NCBI GenBank assembly: GCA_001600055.1
Contig: BCIV01000009.1
Span: 248,001 to 312,000, forward strand
Direction of reading: 5' to 3'
From: Filobasidium wieringae
Lineage: Eukaryota > Basidiomycota > Tremellomycetes > Filobasidiales > Filobasidiaceae
Length of the DNA stretch: 64,000 nucleotides
Shown: piece by piece, positions 25,459-36,850 of the stretch
How the letters are laid out: every line of letters starts with the position of its first letter
How positions within the stretch are numbered: the stretch's first letter is position 1
The notes under the pieces: generated by a model
Told to the model about the DNA's origin: nothing
The model's input: only the letters and a program-made list of their open reading frames with translations
The model's database searches: none
Program-made: the position numbers and the translations under genes

Positions 25459-26241
25459 ATGTACTCTGTCTATCAGCGTCTTACCAACACCTCGTCATGG
25501 GCGATGTCAGTCTGCCTCGCCCTTTTGGCAGCGATCAGCTTGACCTCCTGGCTCACTCTTGCCGCCGTAGAACCAGGGTATCTGGCTTTGCAATCTTTCC
25601 AAGTGTCAGTGTTGAAACACAACTTGATCTGGACACCACTCTTGCTGATAATTATCGAATAATGAATAGATTACCTCAGAAAGGAGGTCGCTTCGAGAAT
25701 GGAGTTATCCAGATGGACGTTCAGTCCGATCTCACCCCATTGTTTGCCAACTGGAATACCAAGCAACTTTACGTTAGCATCGTTGCCGAATGGAACAATA
25801 CCAAGACTAAGGTCAGTCTATCTAAGCTTTGTCAAGCGCCCGGGAAATGGTCGTACTGACGCCTTGACTTGTGCTGCCAGACGGCAAGCTCGATGATCGT
25901 GTGGGACAGGATCGTAGAGAGGAAACGAAAGAGCAGGGGAAATCTCAAGCTCAGCGGTCTGAGACCCAAATACCCTTGGATGGCTGCAAAGGGAACATTC
26001 GGGTGCGTTGTTCTAATATCAGTCAAGCACGTGTCTTGCCTTCTGACCTTAAGATTATAGACACGTAGACTCGGTCAGACTATCACTTCATTACGATATG
26101 ATGCCCTATGTTGGGATCGTTACCCCCGGTATAGCCGCTCAAGCCCGTAATCCGGATTGGAACGGGACTGCTACGTCAACTGGGATTGCTATGGGCGAGT
26201 GGGATATCGCATTGCCTAGAAAGGTCGCGGCTAGAAATTAG
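25459..26241 (+). CDS. SPC3: Signal peptidase complex subunit 3
   Basis: Type II membrane protein of the ER signal peptidase complex, needed for the catalytic subunit to cut signal peptides. The start MYSVYQRLTNTSSW is the family's N-terminus. One membrane span follows (MSVCLALLAAISLTSWLTLA). The lumenal part carries the hallmark SDLTPLFANWNTKQLYV, then IVWDRIV, and near the end HYDMMPYVG. Introns are at about 25616-25672, 25815-25880 and 26004-26059. The boundary of the first is the least certain; a phase-2 donor joins ...FQVSV to LPQKGGRF. Length (roughly 180-190 aa) is normal. The gene converges on ARPC5, with 106 bp between stops. Confidence 0.88.
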
Positions 26242-26347
26242 AACAGCGACAATATGCATGATCTGTCCAGCGATTGCTGGTTTCTGTGTGACATGTGTGA
26301 CGATCATACTCCATTTTACAATAAGCCAACAGGCACGGTAGGATCCT

Positions 26348-27125
26348 TTATACAATACGACGATCAGTCATCACCCGAACGATACAACCCACTCCGGCAA
26401 CTTCGGTCAACTGAAGACGATGACAGATCAGCTTGGCGATCGAAATTGCAGTGAACTGATCATGAACTCACCCTCTCATGCCACGATAACAAAACCGATC
26501 CGCTGACCTCGTTGTTTTGACCAAGGTTGGCCATTCCCTGTACAGAGAGTGTGCAGTGGGATCAGTTTCGGGTCTTCGGTGTCCGGATGCACGTAAACTA
26601 ACCTTGTAGAGGTAGGCCATCAACCTGTCTTGCTGATCCCCCGAAAGACCCTTGACAATGTTGAGGATATCCGTAGATCTGGTTGAGTTCAAGATCAAAA
26701 GGAGAGCAGAAGTCGTGACAGCCTATCATTTAATGGCTCGTCAGCAATGCTCGACCTTGACGACTAGATAACATTCACATACCTTGGCCTCATCGACATC
26801 TTCGCCGTACGGACAGTCAGTCAAGATTACGTTGAGGGCCGAAGCGATATCTCCTCTATCGAGTGAGAAAGACATAAGGTCAGCCTTCCGGTAGAAATCA
26901 GCGGGTTGCTCTTATCAACATGATCTGGTAAATAGCCAGGCAGTTGTGAAACTGCAGTTTCATCTGGACTTACTTTGATACCAATCCTCTTACTTCCTGG
27001 CTCCTGTTCTTCGCATCTGCCATCACTCCGTCAGGACCACGAGGATCCGGATCGTATAGGTCGGATGGAAGGAGGACATCCTCCTCTAGGAGATCGATGT
27101 TGATCTTTCGGAAAGCACCGTCCAT
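26348..27125 (-). CDS. ARC15: Arp2/3 complex subunit 5 (p16-Arc)
   Basis: Smallest subunit of the Arp2/3 complex, which nucleates branched actin filaments at cortical patches during endocytosis. The start is the ATG at 27125: MDGAFRKINIDLLEED, matching the family's FRK.D.D opening. The helical core follows: SALNVILTDCPYGEDVDEAK, LILNSTRSTDILNIVKGL, DRLMAYLYKGMANLG, then LLSWHER. The last exon, after a GT-AG intron at about 26414-26468, gives the typical end CIVRVMTDRRIV, with the stop at 26348. Four introns; about 170 aa, slightly longer than animal ARPC5. Confidence 0.9.
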
Positions 27126-27465
27126 GTTTAAGTTTAAAGCTTGAGATCAACAGTTGGGAACTTGCGAACGAATGTTATGGATTGTCCAATACACACAAGC
27201 TACAAGTCAGGGCAGAGACCACCCCGTAGCAAGCCGCCCAAGGTGATGACGCATATCGATAACGCATAACCTGTACAGCCTATCCATTCTGGCGGTGCGG
27301 GAAATAAACACATCGTTACGATCGTCGTATTCTTCAATTATTCAGTTCGCTACAAATGCCTGACATGCCTGACATTGCTGTAGTAACTCTCAAGTTCAAA
27401 TTATATAGACTTTCACATTAGATCAGGTCTCATTCTTTCTTTGCAACTAGAGACTGAAGCAGTCT
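27126..27465. other. Intergenic region between two leftward genes
   Basis: 340 bp holding the ARPC5 promoter and the 3' end of the oxidoreductase gene. No coding exon or RNA gene was seen. Confidence 0.5.
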
Positions 27466-29791
27466 TTATAGGCCTCGCTTGAGACGCTTCGCATTCTCGC
27501 TCTTGCTGAACCATTTCCTGTGATCGAGTAGCAAATAGAGCCTAAAACATAGAACAGCAAAAGAGCTTTAAGAAAAAGTAAAGTGATCAGCGTCAAGAAG
27601 GTCAGTGTAAGCTACCAGCAGCACGTACTCCTCCATTAGTTCCTCTGGATATGAAGCTCCCAGAGCATAAGCAGCAGCCATTCCTAAAGATCGATCGGCA
27701 ACTTTAGCTTAGATCCAGCGAGATAGATGACGCCTGACGTACCACTGATGACAGCAAGCTCATGGGCATTAACAAGGGTCCAGGCAGCAGCATAATGAGT
27801 ACTCTTCTTTCCGTTGAGGAAGCTCATGAAAGGCACAACGAAGGCGTAGTGGGCTGTGATCGTTCAATATAGACGTCAGTTCAATTTCGCAAAGCACAAA
27901 GGCATTGAGAGCTTACTCCATCGATGTTCAAGCTGGTGCCACCAATCCTGTCGAACTGTCAGAATCACGGATAATCAGTAAAGACCTGTGACCGATGCTT
28001 AATTGATGCTTACTGATCTTGTCCTTCTTGATCTCGTCGATTGTCCAGGTCTCCTTGTCCTTCTTGTTCAAAAAGATGGTCTGGAAAATATGATCCTCGA
28101 CGGGCTTTTTCTGCTCCTTCAGTTGATACTGGAAGTTTGAGCAGTCGAAGCACATCTCCAATAGCTTGGGATCCGCAGGTACTTGCTTAATGAGGTACAT
28201 TCTAGAAAAGTCGGGCTCAGAAAAAGCCAGTTTGCCAGAGGGGTAAGGTGTTCTTACGGGTTGAAATCCTTGCGTCCTCGCTGAATCCTGTCCATCTCGT
28301 CTCGACCGCCCAAGGTCTTTGGCACTTCAGCAGGCATATCCATAGTGTACCATTTCTTCATGTAGTCAAGATCCTAATAGACCCTTCAGGTTCAGCTTTA
28401 TCGTAGTTGGCACATCACTTATATCGGTACTTACGGTGTGAGTGACAGTGATGTCATCACTCCACTTAGTACGACCCAAAACCTGACGTTCGACGAAACT
28501 GGCGGTCTTGCCCAGAAGACGCTTCGCAGTATCGGCCAGAACACAGAGCACGATCTCGTCGTAAGTCTCTTCAGTAATAGGTAGATCCTGATCGGCTCCA
28601 ACGGGGTTATGGTGATCAGGTTGAGGACGACGGGAGCGGAGTTGAACTCGAACGCGGTGCTTGTTCCTCTCAGGAATAGCCACGATCTCAGTATTCAAGC
28701 GGATAGTAACACCGCGAGACTCCATGTCGTGTTGCCACTTGGTGTAAAACTTGCTCTCCTCAGGGAAAACGACCATAGGCGGGAAATTGCTAGACAAGGA
28801 TTTTTCATCGACAGGGTACCCTGTAAAAAACGGAGTTAGTCTTGCAGAGCAGCAAGCCTGCATGCGTAATTGTGCTTACACATTCCGTAGGTCGGTGAGG
28901 TGTAAAGTCTCTCCATCATGACAGTAGGAAGATCAGGAGTAGCATTACCAGTACCCAAAAACAAAGCCAAACTATAAGGAGCTTGATTTAGTCTCGGTTT
29001 CCTTCGATTGCTTAGAAGAATGGCTTACCTAGGGTATATCATGTAGTTCATGAACCTGTCGTTTTTCGTAAAACTACTTAGCACCACTTCGCAACCGGAA
29101 ATCTAGCTGCTATTACCCACTCGTTAGAGAACCCGAAAAGTTTCAAAGTAATCTTGATAGGAATCAGAGCGAAAAAGACCTCGAACCATCGAATGATACG
29201 CATGGCCCACTTGAAACGGCTGATTTCACTTTGGTGCTTAGCAACCAAATCCGTAGGGAACGCATTGGTCCAGAACTACGGGAACAAGTTGGAACTCAGC
29301 GTACTGATATGGGCTAAACGCTGTCTCTTGACTTACCTTGTCGTCTTTTCCGAAAGAGACCTGGAGGTCAACACTATAGTGGGTTGCTCAATTTAGGATT
29401 GGAGCTTTTTATAGCTTGTCAAGAAAACTTACGGCTCAGCTTCGAAACCTTGCTTCTTGAACATTCGAAAAGTGTGATGGTAAATATAAGAACCTCTGGA
29501 TGTGCGATACGTTGCGTAAATACACCAGAAATAGTTACAAGGGCGCGGAGGAACTCACCCTTGGACACCTTGGTTCATCCAGGGGCTTCCAAATCGCTTT
29601 TCGTCAATAGGGATACTGAAAGCTTGACCTCCACAGTAATCTTGAGCATCGACCAAGGTGACATCGTATGCACCTGGATGTTGAGAGAGTTGCTCGGCGC
29701 ATGACATTCCAGCCGCGCCGGCTCCTACTACCAAGACCTTCTTCCTCTGCTGTCCAGGGGACGATCCTGGGGTGGGTGATAAGCTAGGCAT
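27466..29791 (-). CDS. FAD-dependent amine-oxidase-like oxidoreductase
   Basis: Flavoprotein with an N-terminal Rossmann fold: KKVLVVGAGAAGMSCAEQL binds the FAD ADP part, and DVTLVDAQDYCGGQAFS continues the dinucleotide-binding pattern. The first in-frame ATG is at 29791. About ten exons follow. Recognisable blocks are YIYHHTFRMFKKQGF-like residues near 29450, the segment YGMWYPVDEKSLSSNFPP near 28800-28890, YDEIVLCVLADTAKRLLG near 28550, and HYAFVVPFMSFLNGKKSTHYAAAWTLVNAHE in pieces at 27790-27870. A GTACGT donor near 27627 joins to a last exon ending KRLKRGL, with the stop at 27466. It belongs with predicted NAD/FAD-binding amine-oxidoreductase-like proteins of fungi; the substrate cannot be told. 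Confidence 0.75.
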
Positions 29792-30643
29792 GGGTGTGTC
29801 TTCAAGTTGTTGTGAGTTCAACTACCCTTGAATGTTGTGGCGACGATATGAGCTGATTGGGGGCAAGAGTCCATATAGGCGTGAACCTTCTGGTTCTTGG
29901 AATGCTGACTGGTCTCATTCTCAAAACACTCTCACATCGTACACCGTTCGATCGGGGATCGGTCGATTCGATTCCTGCGGTTCAGTTATGACGTTGCATC
30001 CGCTACCTAGCGCGTACGGATCCATTTCATGCACATCCGATGTCTGTCTGTGGCTCTGTGGATTGGTAACGAAACTCCCCTTCATGCCAAGACTGACTAT
30101 CAAGAAAGACAGACGGCTACTATCCGCTTCGCAGGGAACAGTAGTAGGCTTGTGGAGACAGATGGCAGGAAAAGCCGATACATCGGAATAGGCAGTAAAA
30201 TTGAACTACTACGCGTGTGCTCTGCTTTACAACATATGGTGTTGATCGTCATGTCATGTCATGCAAGATAAAGCCCACTTGATGTACACCCATCCTTCGG
30301 TTCGATGGTGGTTGCTTGTCTCTCATCTCATCGAGTTCAAGCAAAAATCGATCGACCAAGGCTCTAGGGTAGATCAGAGTCTCGCTCTGCGTATCTTCCG
30401 ACTGGCCAAGCTGGCTGTGAATGCAAGGTCATTTATCAGTCAAGCTGATATCAACTCGTGACTGATGTTTCTTGCTGTAACTCACGCCGAAGTTATCTTG
30501 TCGAAATTATACAGCACTTTGGAGGCTGAAGAGCGCCTATGGGAGGCGCTGGATGTGACCAGATCTGCTTGACCGTATGAAATCTCGATATCCGATTGAA
30601 ATAGCCACAACTATCTCATTCAAAAGGAGATCAGGACCTAGTC
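29792..30643. other. Intergenic region
   Basis: 852 bp between two leftward genes. Scattered open frames on both strands (for example 29832-30191, +) lack family motifs. A short CATGT repeat lies at about 30250-30265. I see nothing else. Confidence 0.5.
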
Positions 30644-32188
30644 TCAAGACGCCCTCTTCAAAATACATACGTTGAGTCTGCTTTCGGGCGGGGCTCGCGT
30701 ATCCTCTGCTTCTACTATGATGAATCGTCTTGTAGAATGAGCTTGAGCGAGTGTCAACATGTCGTTTAGCACATGTCGCCCTGCAGGAACACTGAGCTGT
30801 TCTCTAAGTGCGTGTTGAAGATCAGCATTGCGATCAGGCCTATATCTCGCTCGGAGACTCACTTGTTCCTTGAGACGGCGACTACAGCATACTTCCAGAA
30901 TTTGATTGTCTCTCTCAGACCAGACAAAGGGTCCAAAGCTGAGTTTAGGTCAGAAGGTGGTCGGCGATGTAGATTTCGTTCTCCAAGAAGGGCGCCGCAC
31001 TGGCAATGAACATCATCCCAACGAGACATGAGAAGCGGGCTAGCGTTCTAAATAAGAAACTTGATAATCAGTACGAAGTCTCCGATTCGCTTTAGTGGAT
31101 CATTGGAATAACAAGCAGTTCAGATAATGTACCCTCGACAAGTAGCCCTCATAGCCAAATCTTCTAACTATGAGGGTCGTTTCAGCGAGGATTGTGCGTT
31201 ATCCCTTGACCAAGCTCGAACCTCCCAAGTTCTGAGAACAAGGTGGTAGAGAGCCCTTCCGCGGTCTTTATGGTTTTTATGGTATAGATTTGATCTAGGG
31301 CAGGTGTATCGGTCCTTTCGCCATTGACTCTCACGAGGAGAGAGACTAAAGACCTTCTTTTATGCCCGGGAGGGAAAGAAGAGCAGTGCAAGAAGGATGA
31401 AAGGCGCTAGCACTTACTACTTCTGATGAGGTCATCCTCAACCAATCTGGTACCAACGCAGCATCTACCCTTAGATTGTTTTCGCCAACAAGGACTACTC
31501 CGCTACCGTCGTCAGTCACGCTCGGCCAGAATCCTTTCTCCCCAATTTCTTCCATTTGCTTGGCAAACTCTCCGGAGGGATGACACATATAGGCCTCAAT
31601 TAGCTCATGGTAGTGAGCAGATGGTAATGGTCGATACATGACCGAAGCGGATCGATCCGTGCTTGTACGGTCCAGGTCTGCGACTATGACCTTGCAAGTC
31701 GAACAATGCAGCTGTTCTGCTTGATGTTCTTGCAATTGTCGAGCTGATAGAGGAGGTTCGGGTGCAACGTCTATGGACGCTCTAGGCTCTGAGGAGAGCC
31801 GCACATCGTATACCTGCTTCGCTCCCTGGAATGTTATTTCCTGCCCGGATGAGCTAACTGCGACTGGTAATTTGACATCTGACCCAACAGATGTACCGTT
31901 GGATCTGCCAGAGACGTCTTCCTTGCTGTACTTAGCAACAAGACTCAGGCTCAGGCTTGCAAAATCCTCTTCAGACTTTCTTTCAAGTAGGAATCCAGTG
32001 CATTGATAGAGTATGCTTGATGGAAACTCTACCGAGAGTGAGACAGTTCCCAGTTGTGGCTGTGACTGAGCAAAGTAACGGACATCTCTTGCGACTGGTT
32101 CGGGCTCACTGGCCAATCCTAATGGCGAAGACATTGGGATGGATGATTTCAAGGATTTAGTGAAGTGAAGTTTCGTTGACGAACCCAT
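30644..32188 (-). CDS. UBE3D-like (HECT-like, DUF2351) ubiquitin ligase candidate
   Basis: Resembles UBE3D/H10BH proteins, which bind an E2 and act as E3-like or E2-regulating factors. The first in-frame ATG is at 32188, but an extra upstream exon cannot be excluded. The main exon has a cysteine pair (LHCSTCKVIVADL), then the family's central block MYRPLPSAHYHELIEAYMCHP (in two parts here: MYRPLPSAHYHELIEA and YMCHPSGEF) and VVLVGENNLRVDAALVPDWL. A later exon (31053 to about 30863) has a second cysteine motif, DDVHCQCGALLGERN, then FWKYAVVAVSRNK. The last exon ends NVCILKRAS at 30644. Phases match across the last intron. Between 31054 and 31425 there is either one unusually long intron or an unrecognised exon. 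Confidence 0.7.
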
Positions 32189-32485
32189 ACTCAGCGCGCT
32201 TGTGAATTGGAGGTGGACATCTCGTACAGAAGCGCTGTTCAATGTAATTCTACCACATCAAGGGGGGTGCACTATGGAACATTTTGAGCTTTGCAGACAT
32301 GTGTCGTTGTAGCTGGAATTCTTTCAACTGGATCAAGACACGATAAGGCTTTACCCGTCTCAATATTATTGATCTTTCCAAGCCCAAAGAACGCCGACCA
32401 GGACACGAGATAGGCCGCTGGTCAGAGTGTATTCGTCATGCTGAGACGAGCAATTCGGAGGATCAGGGGATCGCCAGAAGCAGAT
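32189..32485. promoter_or_regulatory. Shared divergent promoter of UBE3D-like gene and GAA1
   Basis: 297 bp separate the two start codons, so both promoters lie here. If the UBE3D-like gene has an additional first exon it would also fall in this interval. Confidence 0.45.
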
Positions 32486-34918
32486 ATGGCATCCAACAAG
32501 AGCAATGAATGGAATTTTAGCGGTGAATCCCGTTCTCTTGCAGGCAGAGTCAGGAAACAACGATCAATGAGAAATGGTCTGTACGACAAGGTATGGATTC
32601 TCAGGTAGGTGATTAGTCAATACTAGTACGTTCTATGTGCTGATCCTGTAGTCATTATCAGAACGATTCTTACTATGGTAGGCATATCATGGCTTTTCTT
32701 ACTACCGTTAGATGAGCTCGGCCGGAATACATACATGGATGAGAACGCAGTACAGCCGGCACAAGTGAGCTAGCAGAGTTCGGGGACTCTCTAACATCAT
32801 TGAAACTAATCCATGCCAGCACCACTCCAGACGACGACTTATTGGAGCTGGGATGACGTGCATGTAGCGGATCGATATCTCGTAGAACTTGAAAATCTAA
32901 CGGGCCGGAACGTATCGTCAGAAGAGAGAGCTGGCTACCTCTTAACCGAGTTTCACAAGCTCGGAATCAGCGCTTCCTCGTCATCGTACAACTATACATC
33001 AGTCAATCCTGTCAGTTGCTCCGATTCTCTTCGAAGAACGTGAACTAACGCCTGTTGTCCTGCGCGTAGTTCAAATCCGGAACTAACGCCTATGTTACTA
33101 TGTCACCGCCGCGTTCTCCAGGAGTAGAAACCGTCCTAGTCTCCGCAAACTGGAAGAGTCTTACAGGAGGTTGGAATTTACGAGGAATCGCGACTGTGAT
33201 GAGCTTTGCCAAGTTCCTCCGAGGTAGGCAATGTGTTCCGCATTACTGAAGAAGAAATCCCTCAGGCTGATACCGAGATTATGTACAGGCCAAAACCACT
33301 GGGCGAAAGAGTTCGTTTTCGTCTTTGGTGACGACTACATCGAAGGTATTGAGGCGTTCTTGTCCTCTTATCATGGTATACAGCGGGAAGGTAGGCAAAG
33401 CGACATACTGAGCTACTGTCGAATCGTCTGATCTGATCGGTGCGGTTGGCCAACATAGACTTGGATGTCGAGACTTTGAGTCTGGCACCACAGGGCGTAA
33501 TCTGGGCCGCATTAAACATCGATTACCCAGGACATTCCTTCTCCCATTTGGGTCTTTACTATGGTAATTCTTTCGGCCTACGAGATTGTTGATAGCAACT
33601 CCCGAGACTCATTTCATTCCAATATCAGAGGGAGTCAATGGCGTTCTACCTAATCAAGATCTCCTGAATGCTATCCTTAACATCGCCCGCTGGACGGGAG
33701 GTGTTCCCGTACAATACCACTCAGTTTCTGACGACCTTTTCTCTCCCCTTTTCGTCAAACATCTACCTTCACCCCTCCGAGCTCTAGCCTCCAATCCAAT
33801 CGTGGCGAAGTACTACCGCGGGTTCCGTCATCTGCAGAAACATTTCTCATACGCTGCACTAGGAAGTCCAGCTGGATCACATGGGACGTTTGCTAAGTAC
33901 AGGATAGAAGGGGTCACACTTTTCGCTGAACCCGCTACTGGCCCTCATGGATTCCACGCTCTTGGAATGTACGTACCATCTTCTCTCTTGCTAGTTCTGA
34001 GGGTCTAGCCTGACCTCTTGCCTTCAATCGATAGAGTGCTAGAATCCACCCTCCGATCCATAAACAACCTTTTAGAACGTCTACATGCCTCTTTCTTTTT
34101 CTACCTCCTCCTGCACCCCGGTTGGTTCGTGAAGATTGGAAATTATTTGCCTGCAGCAATACTTATAGGAGCGGGGTTGACAATTGGTGGGATCCGGATG
34201 TGGGTGCAGAGTGGATGGGTGTTGGGGAAAGAAGGGAGGTGGACGAGAAGAGCGAGAGGCCTGGATTTAAGTCTTTCAGTTGTCGGTGCTGCTCTTGCCT
34301 TCGGATTGGTGAGGATCAAAGCTCAGGAGAATGGAATGACCAGATCGGGGGTGAGTTAAGGGGGTCTCTGCTCGCGGTGTTCCTATTGCGATGCTGATCA
34401 TCCTAATATGTGCCTCGAAGATCTTCGCCATGCCGGACCTCTCTCCAGTCCCATCGTCACTTCCCTCGTTCCCAATAACTCTCATAGCATCCTACGTTCT
34501 GGGTACCTACACGCGTCGGGCCTGTAAAACCCGTCGACTGGACATGAACGCAATCGCTCTCGTCCTATCGACCACCGCTCATCTGGTGGGCGGTGCCACC
34601 GTGACTGCACTGGCGATGATCAATTTCCCCCAGGCGGTTATACTAGGATTGAGCTTGACTTTTGTTCTCGCTCTCTCGCAACCTACCGGCAACCCGAGGG
34701 GTATGGTCTCCAGGTTCACTCGGCTCATCCTGCTACAAGCTATCAGCCCGGAGGGATTATCTCTGATAGCGCGAGCAGTAGGGAAAGCAAAGGTCCTGGA
34801 ACGGATATGGAATGGACTAGTCATAGAATGGAAGCTCCTGGGGAACTGGTTCGTGCCCGGATTCCTGGGAGTATGGTGGGTGTTAGAAGTAGTAGTTTGC
34901 GTAGCATTATGGCTGTAA
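32486..34918 (+). CDS. GAA1: GPI transamidase subunit Gaa1
   Basis: ER membrane subunit of the GPI transamidase that attaches GPI anchors to proteins. The true start is the ATG at 32486; exon 1 (to 32604) joins in phase to TILTMVGISWLFLLPLDELG, the N-terminal membrane anchor, then RNTYMDENAVQPAQ, the family's RTY.SENA motif. The third exon begins at about 32827 (TTTYWSWDDVHVADRY). The lumenal M28-like domain includes SGTNAYVTMSPPRSPG, FVFVFGDDYIEGIEAFL, EGVNGVLPNQDLLN and GSHGTFAKYRIEGVTLFAEP. The hallmark LRSINNLLERLHASFFFYLLL precedes several C-terminal membrane spans and MINFPQAVILGLSLTF. An ATG at 32813 is only the end of an intron. Length is about 600 aa, normal for the family. Confidence 0.92.
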
Positions 34919-35207
34919 ACCAAGGAATTGGAATGAGGATATACCAACGTTTCATCGGCTTACGTCATTTTCGGTAGCCAAGCATCTTGGCTAGATTAGC
35001 TTCCGCTCTGAACCGACCATCGTCATTCTGATCTGCAACTTTGGATTTCTTGGCATTTTAGTGCGAATTGCACAGGATCGCAGCTTTCAAGAGTCGCTGC
35101 AGTCGATCGCAATATTTAGAATATGAGGTCGTCCTGCTGGTGATAGTCACAGATTCGGCTCTGCGATCACACCCTTGCGACCTGCATCTACTTAGAATCC
35201 AGCAGTC

Positions 35208-36503
35208 ATGTCATACGGAAACTACAAAGGTCCTTATAATCCGCGCAACCCGATCCCAGATGGTGAAGCCAGGATATCCATCTACAACTATACCCCAGTG
35301 CTTGCTCTGGGATTGATAGGAGCAATTATATTCGGACTGGCCACAGTCGGACATCTATACCTTTGGGGTGTTGGAGGAAGAAAAAGGGCTGAGAAGCTGG
35401 GCAGGGGAAGAGCTACGAGATGGTTTGAAGGGCTTTGGGCTTTAGGATGTGTAAGTTTGTAGCGATCGAGCAAAGATCGAGAACGCTGATGTCTTTCAAT
35501 CCTAGGCAATGGAGGTTGTGGGATACGCATTTCGGATACGCTCACATTACAACCCATTCTATGTCAATGCATTTATCATCCAGTACTTCTTTATCGTTGT
35601 CGTGAGTAGTTGAAAGGTCGCAAGCGAAACTCGCATTGTCTAAACAATCCCCTGCTGCGTATCTCAGGCCCCGGTCTTCTTTGCAGCAGCTCTTTACCTC
35701 TCGCTCTCGCATGCGATCAACTTGAATCCTGTCAATATGGCCATCTCCCCTGTAAAGAAACGTTTCGTTGCAATCTTCATATTCATCGATTCTCTTACGA
35801 CCATCCTACAAATCGTTGGGGCTGCTTTGATCGGAGGTAAGTTCAGTCTCATCGTTCGATAACAAACAAAAGAGACAAGCTTATCGGATTGATGACCGGA
35901 TAGTTGCGGAATCGAGACGAGCCAATGGGCGGAGCAGTCCGTTGACCTCTGATCAAGCTAACGATATCCTTCTCGCCGGTCTTGCGCTCCAGGTGAGCTA
36001 CTTTGATTCAAAGGTAAGGCCTCTAGTCTGACTGTATCAGCATCCCATAGAACGCCTCCTTTTTTATATTCCTCGTAATCCTCGCTATCCTAATCTTTCG
36101 GCTTCGAAAAACTCCTCGACATCTGGACTCCTCTGCATACGAGAAACGACGAAGTTCCGAGACCCGAGACCCCTTGGCAGCCGAGTCTGGCCTAACAGGA
36201 GAGATCGATGGTAGTCATACTTATACCAGAACGTTCTTGACGATCTTGACGATCACTAGCTTGCTGGTCTTTGCGAGGACGCTTTATAGATTGGCAGAGA
36301 CTGCTGAAGGTGAGCTCATCCTTATCTTGTTACGGAAGGATCAGAAAGACGTATCCTGATTCGTGTTCTCTGGGATAGGTGTTTGGGGAACCGCCTCCTC
36401 GTATGAATCCCTTTTCGGAGTCTTTGAATTCGCACCCGTTGCACTAGCTGCATTGTTGTGGCTAGCCAGGCCATTGAAGACGGAGATGAACAGGATGGCA
36501 TGA
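35208..36503 (+). CDS. RTA1-like seven-span membrane protein
   Basis: Fungus-specific RTA1/RTM1/Rsb1 family of lipid-translocating or stress-resistance membrane proteins; the substrate here is unknown. The start is the ATG at 35208. Exons read about 35208-35451, 35507-35600, 35667-35836 and on to the stop at 36503. The N-terminus is short and extracellular (YNYTPVLALGLIGAIIFGLA). The family motif region AMEVVGYAFRIRSHYNPFYV is followed by IIQYFFIVVAPVFFAAALY and then IFIFIDSLTTILQIVGAAL, matching the conserved third to fifth spans. The last spans are FLTILTITSLLVFARTLYRL (the family's R..YR motif), then EGVWGTASSYESLFGVFE and an Ala/Leu-rich span. Length of about 310 aa is typical. Confidence 0.85.
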
Positions 36504-36850
36504 CAAGGATTTGTTTTTTTTCTATCTTGTAGAATTATGTAATGTGTAGCAAACCTTTAAGCCTTTAAGTATCGTCAACAAGGCCTGAACTAAAATGATG
36601 TCCGTCCCGGAGGTGCAATGATATTCTACGCGTTTCAGAAAAGCCTGTGCGCTAATAAATGATCAGTCATCGATCAATGATCGTCGATTGTCGATCAAAT
36701 GTAGGGAGAGCAACTACGAGCTCTACAAGACCGTCTGTCTGAACATCGGATGTTTATACAAGGCTTTGCAACCATCAGCGCCGCACACTAGTACCTCGAG
36801 TAGTAGAGTACAGACTACCACAAGCTCTCGCGACTCGTTGACGTCTAAAC
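36504..36850. other. Intergenic region with GATCA-rich repeat patch
   Basis: 347 bp between two rightward genes. At about 36658-36697 the motif GATCA/TGATC or a one-base variant recurs five to six times in 40 bp, making overlapping short palindromes. This may be a regulator-binding cluster in the promoter of the next gene. Confidence 0.5.

Noticed and set aside
32813..32826. ATG at 32813 as the start of GAA1
   Set aside because: It lies at the 3' end of an intron. The real start at 32486 gives the conserved membrane anchor and the RNTYMDENA motif.
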